NCBI RefSeq assembly: GCF_018771565.1
Contig: NZ_CP076326.1
Coordinates: forward strand, 3,231,785 to 3,295,784
From: Thermoflexus hugenholtzii
Lineage (GTDB): Bacteria > Chloroflexota > Anaerolineae > Thermoflexales > Thermoflexaceae
Direction of reading: 5' to 3'
Length of the DNA stretch: 64,000 bases
The first letter of the stretch is position 1; each line of letters starts with the position of its first letter. The notes beneath the pieces are model-generated. The model was not told the origin of the DNA. It saw nothing but the letters and a program-made list of their open reading frames with translations, and made no database searches. The position numbers were made by a program, and so were the translations under genes. Shown in pieces: positions 46,419 through 55,020 of the stretch.

Positions 46419-47722
46419 TAGGACTTACGCCGTTTTCTGCGTATTCCGGTCGTGGCCTTGGGTTTTATCCCGAGGCCAGAGGACCGGCCACCGGGGTCGC
46501 CCACCGACCCCTGCCTCGAAGGCCGGAGCCCTCGAGGAATTCCACCCCCCTGCGGGCGATGTTCACCGCCGCCGCCTCGTGACGGCCCATCCTCACCCCG
46601 CAAGGGCACGCCAGGGCGTGTCCCCTTAGCCGGTCTACCACCCTGCCGCATACCGGACACGCCCGGGACGTGTTCTGCGGATCCACCCAAATCACCGGAA
46701 CCCCATAAAACCTCGCCTTGTGAACCAGAATCCGATGGAAAGTCATAATGCTCCAGAAGTTGAGCAAACGCTGCCGCATCCTCCTGGACTTCCCCTTCCC
46801 GATCCGCTCCTTCATCCCCTTCAGGTCCTCCAGCACCAGGGCTGCTTTCATTCCAAGCGCCCACGCAATCAGCGCCAGGGCCAGATGATGCCAGAAGTTC
46901 TCCGTCTTCTCCCGGCGGATCATTCGGTGCTTGGAGGCGATCTTCTTCTTCGCCTTCGGGTTGTGCTTCCCTCTTGTCCCTTTGATCTCGCGCCGCAGAT
47001 GGTCCCGGTTGACCTTCCCCACATATCCCGTGTCGATCTCCCGGATCTCACCGGTGGAGGTCACGAAAGCCGTCAGATTCCCCTCATTGCTGTCGATCCC
47101 GATCACCCCCTCCGGCTCATAGGGGATGGGATCGGGGAACTTCAAGGGGATGGAGAGGGAATGGGCCGTGAGCGTCGGCTCCCCCATCCGCGCCCGCCCC
47201 GCCTTCCACTCGTCCAGCAGCCGGCGATACTTGTGGTGAGGGCGAAAGGTGAGGACGATGGGCTCCGGATCCCGGGGGGAGACCGGGATCGTGACGGTCA
47301 GGGTCTCGCCGTCCCATTCGATCTTCACCGTCTGCTGGACCAGGTAGACCGATGGACGCCGGATCTCCGGCCGGTCCGCCCGGGTCTTCCCTCTCCGCTG
47401 CCGGTTTCGGAAGCCGTGGACGATCCGGGCGCCGGATCGGATCGCCCCGTAGATGAGACTGGAGTGGAGATCCGGATGCTGCGCGCGCAGGGAGGGGTAG
47501 AGGGCTTTGATGAGGGTGAAGGTGGCGGTTTTGCCGTTTTCCAGGGCGTAGTCGACGGCCTGCCGCTGGATGTCGGCGCAGGCCTCCATCAAAGCGCGGA
47601 TTTTGGGATGCTCCTCGAATCGGAACCGCAGACAGACCGTCGGCATCGTCGCCGCCTCCATCCATAATGATAGCCCCGTCCGCCGCGTGAAGAGAAGGGC
47701 ACAGCCAACTGCGTAACTCCTA
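46419..47722 (-). mobile_element. tnpB-only insertion element with short inverted ends
   Basis: The element is ~1.3 kb. Its ends are TAGGACTTACGC (46419-46430) and GCGTAACTCCTA (47711-47722), inverted repeats matching at 11 of 12 bases. The only gene is tnpB, with no tnpA. The 6-bp sequence CCTAAA occurs directly outside both ends (46413-46418 and 47723-47728), as a target-site duplication would. IS200/IS605 and IS607 elements normally lack terminal inverted repeats and duplications, so the mode of movement is unusual or the element is mobilised by another transposase. Confidence 0.7.
46465..47646 (-). CDS. tnpB: TnpB-family RNA-guided nuclease-like protein with altered RuvC-III residue
   Basis: The protein has 393 residues from the ATG at 47646, preceded by GGAGGCG. 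It has the TnpB C-terminal layout: RuvC-I Asp in GVIGIDSNEGN (D185), RuvC-II Glu in ALVLEDLKGM (E273), and a zinc ribbon CPVC (330/333) plus CPC (347/349). The expected RuvC-III Asp in the D-x-N-A-A-x-N motif is His here (GRHEAAAVNI, H356). The protein may therefore be nuclease-weak or use a moved acidic residue (E357). The 3' end of the gene may overlap an omega-RNA, which I could not delimit. Confidence 0.85.
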   Translation of the reverse strand: MPTVCLRFRFEEHPKIRALMEACADIQRQAVDYALENGKTATFTLIKALYPSLRAQHPDLHSSLIYGAIRSGARIVHGFRNRQRRGKTRADRPEIRRPSVYLVQQTVKIEWDGETLTVTIPVSPRDPEPIVLTFRPHHKYRRLLDEWKAGRARMGEPTLTAHSLSIPLKFPDPIPYEPEGVIGIDSNEGNLTAFVTSTGEIREIDTGYVGKVNRDHLRREIKGTRGKHNPKAKKKIASKHRMIRREKTENFWHHLALALIAWALGMKAALVLEDLKGMKERIGKGKSRRMRQRLLNFWSIMTFHRILVHKARFYGVPVIWVDPQNTSRACPVCGRVVDRLRGHALACPCGVRMGRHEAAAVNIARRGVEFLEGSGLRGRGRWATPVAGPLASG

Positions 47723-47728
47723 CCTAAA
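47723..47728 (+). repeat. Right copy of flanking direct repeat CCTAAA
   Basis: Matches 46413-46418 exactly and abuts the other element end. Confidence 0.6.
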
Positions 47729-47767
47729 ATGAAACGCAGAGGTCGAGCCTGACAGGGAGGAGGATCG

Positions 47768-48289
47768 ATGTCCGGACGAGGTCCTCAGGATGTGCAGGCG
47801 TTCCTGGATCAACATCTCCCCGGAACCGCGGTGCGGGTGCTGGAGCAGAGCACGGCGACGGCCCCGGAGGCCGCGGCGGCGGTCGGATGCCCCCTGGGCG
47901 CCATCGTGAAGTCCCTCCTCTTCCTGGCCGATGGGGACCCACGGCTGGTGCTGGTGGCCGGGGATCGAAAAGCTGATCAGCGCCTCCTGGCGGGGCTGTG
48001 GGGGATCTCCCGCAAGCGCATCCGCATCGCGGACCCCGAGACGGTGCAACAGGTGACCGGATTCGAGGTGGGCGCGGTGCCTCCCGTCGCCCACGCCACG
48101 CCCCTCCCGGTCTGGATCGACGCCTCCCTCGCTCGTTACGAGATCCTGTGGGCGGCCGCCGGAGCGCGCAACGCCCTTTTCCCCATCACCTTCACGGACC
48201 TGGTCCGGATCACCGGCGGGACGGTCGCCGCGTTCACGGTAGAGGATCGCCCGGTGGAGCAGGGGCCCGATGCGGATCCTGGCCATTGA
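47768..48289 (+). CDS. YbaK/EbsC family aminoacyl-tRNA deacylase-like protein
   Basis: This 173-residue single-domain protein has the trans-editing fold of YbaK/ProX, which hydrolyses misacylated Cys- or Ala-tRNA(Pro). Markers are VGCPLGAIVKSLLFL (with the conserved Lys), LVLVAGDRKADQRLL, and GFEVGAVPPVAHATPLPVWI. GGAGGAGG precedes the start. It overlaps tsaD by 20 bases, tying it to tRNA quality control. The exact amino acid specificity is unknown. Confidence 0.88.
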   Translation: MSGRGPQDVQAFLDQHLPGTAVRVLEQSTATAPEAAAAVGCPLGAIVKSLLFLADGDPRLVLVAGDRKADQRLLAGLWGISRKRIRIADPETVQQVTGFEVGAVPPVAHATPLPVWIDASLARYEILWAAAGARNALFPITFTDLVRITGGTVAAFTVEDRPVEQGPDADPGH

Positions 48290-49313
48290 GACCTCGTGCG
48301 ATGAGACGGCGGCGGCGGTGGTGGAGGACGGCCGGGCCCTGCGCAGCCACGTGGTGGCCTCCCAGGCCGCCTTCCACGCCAAATACGGCGGCATCTTCCC
48401 GGAGCTTGCCGCCCGGATGCATGTCGAGGCCATCGTCCCGGTCACCCGCGAGGCCCTCTCTCAGGCCGGCCTCTCATGGGAGGCCATCGACGCCATCGCC
48501 GTGACTTACGGGCCCGGCCTGCCCGGCTCGCTGGTGGTCGGGGTGAGTTTCGCGAAAGCCCTGGCCTTCGCCCGTCGCAAACCCCTCATCGCCGTCAATC
48601 ACCTGGAAGGCCACCTCTACGCCCACCGCCTCCGGGTGGAGGGGAACCCCCCGGAGGACCTCCCCACGCCGTTCCTGGCCCTCATCGTCTCCGGCGGCCA
48701 CACCGAGCTCATCTGGGTCCGGGATCTCCTGGATCACCGCCGGGTGGGCTGGACCATCGACGATGCGGCGGGGGAGGCCTTCGACAAGGTCGCCCGGCTC
48801 CTGGGCCTGGGGTTCCCCGGCGGGCCCGCCATCGAGCGGATCGCCCGGGAAGGGGATCCCCAAGCTTTCCCCTTCCCCGCTTTGCCGAAGGTCGACGATC
48901 CCCTCTGGTTCAGCTTCAGCGGGCTGAAGACCGCAGTCCTGCGCACCGTGGAGCGGTTCCAGGGACGGCCCCTCCCGGTGGCCGATCTGGCAGCTTCCTT
49001 CCAGGCGGCGGTGGTCGAGCAGCTGGTGACGAAGACGCTGGAGGCCCTGCGCCGCTACGAAGCCCGGGCGATCCTGATCTCCGGCGGAGTCTCCGCCAAC
49101 CGGCTGCTCCGATCCGAGATGGCCCGCCGCGCCCCCGTCCCGGTGGTGGCTCCTCCACCCTGGTTGTGCACGGACAACGCGGCGATGATCGGCGCCGCCG
49201 CGGCGCTCCACGCCCGGGCCGGTCACTTCGCCTCCCTCGACCTGGAGGTGGACCCCGATGCGAAGATCGGATCGGCCCCTTGGGATCCCGGGCGCAGCCG
49301 CCTTCGGGATTGA
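48270..49313 (+). CDS. tsaD: tRNA N6-threonylcarbamoyladenosine transferase subunit
   Basis: This 347-residue Kae1/TsaD ASKHA-fold protein transfers threonylcarbamoyl to A37 of ANN-decoding tRNAs. MRILAIETSCDETAAAVV, the metal-binding HVEAIVP and NHLEGHLYAH, and IVSGGHTELIWV are all present; the C-terminal ILISGGVSANRLLR is conserved. Length is normal. The start overlaps the YbaK-like gene by 20 bases, so translation is probably coupled. tsaB, tsaE and tsaC are not in this window. Confidence 0.97.
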   Translation: MRILAIETSCDETAAAVVEDGRALRSHVVASQAAFHAKYGGIFPELAARMHVEAIVPVTREALSQAGLSWEAIDAIAVTYGPGLPGSLVVGVSFAKALAFARRKPLIAVNHLEGHLYAHRLRVEGNPPEDLPTPFLALIVSGGHTELIWVRDLLDHRRVGWTIDDAAGEAFDKVARLLGLGFPGGPAIERIAREGDPQAFPFPALPKVDDPLWFSFSGLKTAVLRTVERFQGRPLPVADLAASFQAAVVEQLVTKTLEALRRYEARAILISGGVSANRLLRSEMARRAPVPVVAPPPWLCTDNAAMIGAAAALHARAGHFASLDLEVDPDAKIGSAPWDPGRSRLRD

Positions 49314-49336
49314 AGCCCCGCGCCCCAAACCCGGGG

Positions 49337-49342
49337 TATAAT
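49337..49342 (+). promoter_or_regulatory. -10 box upstream of moeA
   Basis: A perfect TATAAT sits inside a small inverted repeat (CCCGGGGTATAATCCCGGG), about 52 bases before moeA. A -35 is not clear; TTGAAG occurs but at 21 bases. The flanking symmetric bases could bind a regulator. Confidence 0.45.
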
Positions 49343-49394
49343 CCCGGGGGAGGCCGGAGGGAATGGCAGCCCCCGGGCGGGAGAAACAGCGAAG

Positions 49395-50675
49395 ATGCTT
49401 CAGACCCAGGAATGGGTGTCGGTCGAGGAGGCCCGCCGGCTGATCCTGGCGGAGTTTCATCCGCTGCCGTCGGAGTCGGTGCCCCTTTCCCGGGCCCTCG
49501 GGCGCATCCTGGCGGAGGACATCCGGGCGGAGAGGGATCTGCCTCCTTTCCCGAACTCCGCCATGGACGGCTACGCGGTCCGCGCGGAGGACGTCCGGAC
49601 GGCGAGCCGGGAGCGGCCGGTCCGATTGCGGGTGCGGGGGGAGGCCGCGGCGGGCCGTCCGTTCCCCGGCGTGGTGGAGCCCGGGACGGCGGTGCGCATC
49701 GCCACCGGGGCCCTGCTTCCCAACGGGGCGGATGCGGTGATCCCGGTGGAGGACACGGATGATGCGGGCGGGCCGGGCCGTCCTCTTCCTCCGGAGATCG
49801 CCGTGTTCCGGCCGGCGCAGCCCGGACAGTTCATCCGCCCGGCCGGGGAGGATGTGGCCCGGGGGACGGTGGCGCTGGAGCAGGGGACGATCCTGACTCC
49901 GGGGGCCCTGGCCCTTCTGGCCGCCCTGGGACGCCTGGAGGTGCCCGTCCACCGCCGGCCGCGGGTGGCGGTGCTGGCCATCGGCGACGAGCTGATCGAG
50001 CCGGGCCGTCCGCTTCCCCCGGGCTGCATTTACGAGACCAACCGGACGGCCCTGGCGGCCCAGGCGGTGGAGGCCGGGGCGGAGCCCTTGCTGCTGGGGA
50101 TCGCCCGGGACGATCCGGAGGATCTGCAGCGGTTGCTGGACGAAGCGGCTGCTCACCATCCGGATCTCATCCTCTCCTCCGCGGGCGCCTCCGTGGGCGC
50201 TTACGATTGGGTGAAGGAAGTGGTCCGCCGGCACGGGGAGCTCCGGCTCTGGAAGGTGCGCATCCGCCCGGGGAAGCCCTTCGCCTTCGGCCACTACCGG
50301 GGCATCCCCTTCTTCGGCCTGCCCGGGAACCCGGTCTCCGCGATGATCACCTTCGACCAGTTCGTCCGGCCGGTCCTGCGCCGGATGAGCGGCTATCCCC
50401 GCTGGGAGCGGCCCCGCATCCCGGTGCACCTGGCCGAGCCGATCTCCAGCGACGGTCGGGAGACGTATTTCCGCGCGCGCATTTTCTATGAGGATGGCCG
50501 GTTCTGGGCCCGCCTCAGTGGGCTGCAGGGCTCTCATATCCTGAGCGCGATGGCCCGAGCGAACGGCCTGGTCATCCTCCCCGAGGGAGTGCCGGCGCTC
50601 CCGGAGGGGGCGACGGCGATGGCCGAGGTGTGGGTAGACCTCCAGGATCTGATGAGCGCATCCGGAACCCCGTAA
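49395..50675 (+). CDS. moeA: Molybdopterin molybdotransferase
   Basis: The 426-residue MoeA/gephyrin-like enzyme inserts molybdate into adenylated molybdopterin. It has the N-terminal PPFPNSAMDGYAVRAED loop, the MoCF-like domain with VLAIGDELIEPG and SAGASVGAYDWVKE, and domain IV with GLPGNPVSAMITF. This implies that molybdenum cofactor enzymes are present in the cell. It starts a run with the DsbA-like and VKOR genes. Confidence 0.95.
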   Translation: MLQTQEWVSVEEARRLILAEFHPLPSESVPLSRALGRILAEDIRAERDLPPFPNSAMDGYAVRAEDVRTASRERPVRLRVRGEAAAGRPFPGVVEPGTAVRIATGALLPNGADAVIPVEDTDDAGGPGRPLPPEIAVFRPAQPGQFIRPAGEDVARGTVALEQGTILTPGALALLAALGRLEVPVHRRPRVAVLAIGDELIEPGRPLPPGCIYETNRTALAAQAVEAGAEPLLLGIARDDPEDLQRLLDEAAAHHPDLILSSAGASVGAYDWVKEVVRRHGELRLWKVRIRPGKPFAFGHYRGIPFFGLPGNPVSAMITFDQFVRPVLRRMSGYPRWERPRIPVHLAEPISSDGRETYFRARIFYEDGRFWARLSGLQGSHILSAMARANGLVILPEGVPALPEGATAMAEVWVDLQDLMSASGTP

Positions 50676-50687
50676 GGAGAGGCTTCG

Positions 50688-51383
50688 ATGAGCAAGCGCA
50701 CGGCCCGTTCCACCCCGACCCGGCGACCCATCGGCCTGCCGATCCTGATTGTGGCGGCGGCGCTGGTGGGGGTGCTGGCCCTGATCGGCTATCAGTGGTG
50801 GGCCAGCCGCCCTTCGGAGCGCGTTGCCGCGGTGGACTACCCGAGCGGCCTGACCCCGGACGGTTATCCCTACAAGGGGAACCCGGAGGCGAAGATCGTG
50901 ATCGAGGAGTATTCGGATTTCCAGTGCCCGGTCTGCGCCCGCTACACCCGGGAGGTCGCCCCACGGCTGGACGCGAAATACGTGAAGGCCGGGAAAGTGT
51001 ATTATATTTTCCGGTATTTCCCCTTCCTGGGGCCGGAGTCCTTCCGGGCGGCGGAGGCGGCGGCTTGCGCGGCGGAACAGGGCCGGTTCTGGGAATATGA
51101 GCACGTCGTCTTCGCCAACCAGCGGGGGGAGAACCTGGGCTGGTTTTCCGATGACCGGCTGATCGGGTTCGCCGCGCGGGTGGGGCTGGATCGAGGGCGG
51201 TTCGAGAACTGCCTGCTCTCCGGCAAATACCGGGATTTCATCCGCCAGGCGGCCGAGGCCGGGCGCCAGCGAGGCGTCCGCGCGACGCCGACGATCTTCA
51301 TCAACGGGGAGAAGATCGAGGGGCTATACGATGTGACGTTTTATGAGACCTACCTAGACACCCTGCTGCAGAAGGGCCCGTGA
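50688..51383 (+). CDS. Membrane-anchored DsbA-like thioredoxin-fold protein
   Basis: The protein has 231 residues. One N-terminal TM helix (residues ~18-38) anchors it with the catalytic part outside. The thioredoxin domain has SDFQCPVCARYTREVAP with active-site CPVC and the cis-Pro in RATPTIFINGEKIEG. It is typical of actinobacterial/Chloroflexota DsbA-type oxidases. The next gene is a VKOR homologue, its expected re-oxidising partner. Twelve bases follow moeA. Confidence 0.9.
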   Translation: MSKRTARSTPTRRPIGLPILIVAAALVGVLALIGYQWWASRPSERVAAVDYPSGLTPDGYPYKGNPEAKIVIEEYSDFQCPVCARYTREVAPRLDAKYVKAGKVYYIFRYFPFLGPESFRAAEAAACAAEQGRFWEYEHVVFANQRGENLGWFSDDRLIGFAARVGLDRGRFENCLLSGKYRDFIRQAAEAGRQRGVRATPTIFINGEKIEGLYDVTFYETYLDTLLQKGP

Positions 51384-51395
51384 GAGGGAAGGCGG

Positions 51396-51857
51396 ATGGC
51401 GCAGGCAAGGGTGGCGGCGGCGAAAGATCGGCTCGCCCTGGCCCAGAGCGGGCTGGCCCTGATGGGGGCGGGCGTGGCTGCTTACCTGACGTGGGCCAAG
51501 CTCCAGGGCGAGGGTCTGGTCTGCATCGGGTTCCGGGGCTGCGACGTGGTGAACAACAGCCCCTACGCGGAACTGCTCGGGATCCCGGTGGCCGCCTGGG
51601 GGCTGGGCGCCTATCTGGCCCTGGCCCTCCTCGGCGGCCTCTCATGGGTCGACCGCGCCTCCCTCCGGCCGTGGACGGTGACCCTCTCCTTCGCCCTCGC
51701 CCTGGGAGGATGGCTGTTCTCGATGTATCTCACGGCCATCGAGGCCTTCGTCCTCCACGCCTGGTGCAGCTGGTGCGTGACCTCCGCCATCCTCATCACC
51801 CTGTTGCTGGGAGTGTGCGGCCTTCGCTTCTATCAGACGTTCCGGGAGGAAGGGTAA
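51396..51857 (+). CDS. Vitamin K epoxide reductase (VKOR) family protein
   Basis: This 153-residue protein has four TM helices and the two VKOR cysteine pairs. The loop pair sits around CIGFRGCDVVNNSPYAEL, and the catalytic CxxC is in HAWCSWCVTSAIL. VKOR replaces DsbB in many bacteria and passes electrons from DsbA to quinones. The adjacent DsbA-like gene, with 12 bases between, strongly supports this role. Confidence 0.92.
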   Translation: MAQARVAAAKDRLALAQSGLALMGAGVAAYLTWAKLQGEGLVCIGFRGCDVVNNSPYAELLGIPVAAWGLGAYLALALLGGLSWVDRASLRPWTVTLSFALALGGWLFSMYLTAIEAFVLHAWCSWCVTSAILITLLLGVCGLRFYQTFREEG

Positions 51858-51930
51858 ACGCAATTAAGGAAGCATGACGTCGCCTCCGAGATCTTCCTCA
51901 ATCTTTTAACATTCCGTCAGGAGGGATCCC

Positions 51931-52164
51931 ATGCCGCGCATTCGCTGCCATTATGTGGATTGTGTCTACCTGGAGGCCGGCATGTGCACGGCCGATGAGA
52001 TCGAGCTGGACCCCGAGATGGGTTGCCTGACCTACACCCAGGCCGAGGAGGAGGAGTGGGAGGAGGAAGAGGTGGTCCCGGAGGAAGAGGAGGAGCTGGA
52101 GCTGGACGACGAGGAGTGGGAGGAGATCGACCTCGAGGAGGACGAAGAGGACGAGGAATGGTGA
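51931..52164 (+). CDS. Small Cys-rich protein with acidic tail
   Basis: This 77-residue protein has an N-terminal Cys cluster (IRCHYVDCVYLEAGMC and EMGCLTY), likely a small metal site, followed by ~45 residues made almost entirely of Glu and Asp. AGGAGGGATCCC precedes the start. I recognise no named family; similar Cys-cluster plus acidic-tail proteins exist in Chloroflexota. The acidic tail may keep the protein soluble or bind basic partners. Confidence 0.65.
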   Translation: MPRIRCHYVDCVYLEAGMCTADEIELDPEMGCLTYTQAEEEEWEEEEVVPEEEEELELDDEEWEEIDLEEDEEDEEW

Positions 52165-52192
52165 GCCGCCCCTCTCGGCCTCCGAAGGACTC

Positions 52193-52237
52193 CGGGCGGG
52201 GCGGGGAGCCGTATGAAAGGCTGCCCCGCCCCGCCCG
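52193..52237. terminator. Large GC hairpin between convergent genes
   Basis: Arms of about 18 bp (CGGGCGGGGCGGGG plus AGCC) pair with one bulged base around a short GTATGAAA loop. It separates the small Cys/acidic gene from the convergent aminotransferase. No T-run follows on either strand, but stem strength suggests a bidirectional transcript end or 3' stabiliser. Confidence 0.55.
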
Positions 52238-52269
52238 GGTGGAGCCCGCTGTGGCTGCGCCTCCGGGAT

Positions 52270-53430
52270 CTACCCGTAGCGCTTCAGGAAGCGGGCGATG
52301 CGCTCCAGGGCCTCCTCGATCTTCTCGTAGGCGGTGGCATACGAGCAGCGGACGTGCCCTTCGCCCCCCAGCCCGAAGGCGCTCCCCGGGACCACGGCCA
52401 CCTTCTCCTCCATGAGCAGACGCTCGCTGAACTCCGTGTCGCTCATGCCGGTGCGGGCGATGGAGGGGAAGGCGTAGAAGGCGCCCTTCGGCTCGAAGCA
52501 GGTCAGGCCCAGCTCGTTGAGCCCCTTCACGATCAGCCGCCGGCGCCGGTCGTATTCCTGGCGCATCTGTTCCACGTATTCCTCCCCGATGCGCAGGGCG
52601 GCCAGGGCAGCATACTGGGAAGGGGTGGGAGCGGACATGATGGTGTATTGATGGATCTTGCGCATGGCCGCCAGGATCTCCCGGGGCGCCGCCGCATAGC
52701 CGATCCGCCACCCCGTCATGGCGTAATCCTTGGAGAAGCCGCCGAGGAGGATGGTTCGCTCCCGGGCCCCCGGCAACGCCGCGAAACACGTGTGCGTCCC
52801 GTCGTAGACCAGGCGGTCGTAGATCTCGTCGGAGATCACGAGGAGATCGTATTTCTCCGCCAGGGCGGCGATGGCCATCAGTTTCTCCCGGGGCATCACC
52901 GCCCCCGTGGGGTTATTGGGGTAGCCGATCAGGATGGCCTTGGTGCGCGGGGTGATGCGGGCCTCGACGTCGGTGGGGTTGACCTGGAAATCCTCCTCCG
53001 CCCGCGTGGCGAAGGTCACCGGCACGCCCCCTGCCAGGGTCACCTCCGGCGCGTAGGAGACGAAACACGGCTGGGGGATGATCACCTCATCGCCCGGATC
53101 CAGGATGGCGTTCACCGCCAGATAAAGGGCCTCGGAAACCCCCACCGTGATCAGGATCTCCGACTCCGGGTCATAGGAGACGCCGTAGAGCCGGTAGAGA
53201 TGCTCGGCCAGCGCCTCCCGCAATTCGATCAGCCCGGAGTTGCTGGTGTAATGGGTCTCCCCTCGCAGCAGGGACTCCACGCCGGCTTTGAGGATCGGCT
53301 CCGGCGTCACGAAATCCGGCTCGCCGATGCTCAGGCTGATCACGTCTTTCATCGTCGCCGCGATATCAAAGAAGCGGCGGATCCCGGACGGAGGGATGGA
53401 AGCTACGCGCTGGGCGATGAAGTTCCGCAT
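52270..53430 (-). CDS. PLP-dependent class I/II aminotransferase
   Basis: This 386-residue fold-type I enzyme has the catalytic Lys in GGFSKDYAMTGWRIGY, the conserved Asp in VISDEIYDRLVYDG, and a pyridoxal-binding Asn in IGYPNNPTGAVM. It resembles the AspC/AlaA-like family, so aspartate or aromatic transamination is likely but not certain. I chose the ATG at 53430 with GGGAGG upstream. A longer frame to 53487 lacks a ribosome site. Confidence 0.9.
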   Translation of the reverse strand: MRNFIAQRVASIPPSGIRRFFDIAATMKDVISLSIGEPDFVTPEPILKAGVESLLRGETHYTSNSGLIELREALAEHLYRLYGVSYDPESEILITVGVSEALYLAVNAILDPGDEVIIPQPCFVSYAPEVTLAGGVPVTFATRAEEDFQVNPTDVEARITPRTKAILIGYPNNPTGAVMPREKLMAIAALAEKYDLLVISDEIYDRLVYDGTHTCFAALPGARERTILLGGFSKDYAMTGWRIGYAAAPREILAAMRKIHQYTIMSAPTPSQYAALAALRIGEEYVEQMRQEYDRRRRLIVKGLNELGLTCFEPKGAFYAFPSIARTGMSDTEFSERLLMEEKVAVVPGSAFGLGGEGHVRCSYATAYEKIEEALERIARFLKRYG

Positions 53431-53483
53431 CGCTGCAACCTCCCGGTCAGATCGTCCGATCAGAGGCAAATCGGAGGTGCCCT

Positions 53484-54251
53484 TCACGTTGTCCTTTCCT
53501 CCCGCTGGGGATTCTCCCCCAGCCCCGCCGGATCGACAAGGCCTCCGGATGGACGCGCGAGATCCCGGGCGCCGGCGTGGGATCCCCTGAGGGGGTCAAG
53601 GGCCTCGCGCGCCACAGCCCGGAACTCCGCCAGGATCATCGCCGTGGCCCCCCAGATGACGTGCCCCCCCAGCCGGAACACCGGGATCCGCCACCGCGCG
53701 CCGTGAAGCTCCCATTCCTCCTCACCCTGATGGCGCGGATCCAGCAGCCAGGAGAGGGTGGCCTCCAGCACCTCCGCCACCTCCAGGGGGGCGGGATGGA
53801 ACACGGGGCGCTCCGGGAGATAGCCCACCACCGGATATACCAGAAAGCCGCTGGGGGGGACATAGAGGGGGGTGAGATGGCCCAGGAGGCCCACTGCGCT
53901 TGTCAGAAAGCCCAGCTCCTCCTCGGTTTCCCGCAGAGCAGCCGCCTCCGGGGATTCGCCCGGCTCGCATGCGCCCCCGGGCAGGGAGATCTGCCCCTTG
54001 TGATGGGCCACATGATCCGTCCGTCGGGTGAGCGGGAAGGCGAGGTCACGGCCCCGGGGATACAAGAGGATCAGCACGGCCGCCGGCCGGGCCTCCGGAG
54101 GAAGCCCCCCGGTCTGCTCCAGGAGGGCCCGACGATAGGGCGGGGCCATCTCCCACTGGGCAGAAGGCCCGGGGAGCGGCCGGGCCAGCGCCTCCCGAAG
54201 CCGTTGGATCATCGCTTCCGGCGTCGGCTCCGTGCGGATGGAGGAAGTCAT
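53484..54251 (-). CDS. Nudix hydrolase, CoA-pyrophosphatase-like
   Basis: The protein has 255 residues. The preceding segment HVAHHKGQISLPGGACEPGE and the Nudix box (G-x5-E-x7-RETEEELG) match the CoA diphosphatase / NudL group, which cleave CoA-type substrates. The Lys/Gln/Ser/Pro stretch before the Nudix box is the CoA-type signature. It overlaps the phosphoribosyltransferase stop by four bases. Confidence 0.85.
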   Translation of the reverse strand: MTSSIRTEPTPEAMIQRLREALARPLPGPSAQWEMAPPYRRALLEQTGGLPPEARPAAVLILLYPRGRDLAFPLTRRTDHVAHHKGQISLPGGACEPGESPEAAALRETEEELGFLTSAVGLLGHLTPLYVPPSGFLVYPVVGYLPERPVFHPAPLEVAEVLEATLSWLLDPRHQGEEEWELHGARWRIPVFRLGGHVIWGATAMILAEFRAVAREALDPLRGSHAGARDLARPSGGLVDPAGLGENPQREERTT

Positions 54252-54910
54252 GAGCGCGCCCCCCAGGCCATGGCTTCTTCTAACAGCGCGATCACCTCCT
54301 CATCGGAGACCTGCTCGAACTGCTCGTAGAAGGCCCCGACGGCCCAGAACAGGGCAGGGGTGTAAAGCACCACCACCGCGTCGGCTTCCGCTTCCACCCG
54401 GGGGAGCATCTCCGGCGGCGCCACCGGGGCGGCGGCGATCCGCCGCTTCGCGCCCCGATGGCGCAGCGAGCGCAGGCTCACCCGCATCGTCGCCCCCGTG
54501 GCGATCCCATCGTCCACCACCACCACGGTTCGCCCTTCCACCGGAACCGGCGGGCGGAGCCCGCGAAAGCGGGCAGCCCGTCGCCGCAGCTCCTCCTGCT
54601 GGCGGCGGGTCTCTTCCTCAATGTAATCGGGGGGGATCTCCAGCTCCGCGACCGCGAGGGGATCGATCCAGAGGGTTCCATCCTCGGCCACCGCCCCGAT
54701 CGCCAGCTCCGGGTTGCCCGGGGCGCCCAGCTTGTGGGCCAGCACCACATCCAGGGGAGCCCCCAGCGCCCGGGCGACCTCGTAGGCCACCACCACGCCC
54801 CCCCGGGGGATCCCCAGCACCACCACCTGTCCGGCCCGGGCCTCCGGCTCCAGGTCCCGCAACGCCTCCGCCAGCCGCTGTCCGGCCTCCCGCCGATCCC
54901 GGAACCGCAT
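54248..54910 (-). CDS. Phosphoribosyltransferase family protein
   Basis: This 220-residue type I phosphoribosyltransferase has the PRPP loop VVVVDDGIATGATMRVSLR. The N-terminal VVVLGIPRGGVVVAYEVARA and LAHKLGAPGNPELAIGA are typical of the DUF-like PRT family found next to Nudix or esterase genes in many bacteria. Substrate base unknown. Translationally coupled to the Nudix gene. Confidence 0.85.
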   Translation of the reverse strand: MRFRDRREAGQRLAEALRDLEPEARAGQVVVLGIPRGGVVVAYEVARALGAPLDVVLAHKLGAPGNPELAIGAVAEDGTLWIDPLAVAELEIPPDYIEEETRRQQEELRRRAARFRGLRPPVPVEGRTVVVVDDGIATGATMRVSLRSLRHRGAKRRIAAAPVAPPEMLPRVEAEADAVVVLYTPALFWAVGAFYEQFEQVSDEEVIALLEEAMAWGARS

Positions 54911-55020
54911 GAATGCCTCCGTTCCTGCACAACTGCCAGGTTGATCTTAACGCAGATCTCGATGGGATGGGTTCCCCGGCTCCTGAGGAACCGGGAACGC
55001 GGGAGGCCGGCGAAGCCGGC

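Noticed and set aside
46419-47722. Ordinary IS605 or IS607 element
   Set aside because: No tnpA or serine recombinase, and the inverted ends with CCTAAA duplication do not fit those families.
48474-51104. 876-residue minus-strand open frame
   Set aside because: Antisense of tsaD, moeA and dsbA-like genes, all with clear motifs on the plus strand.
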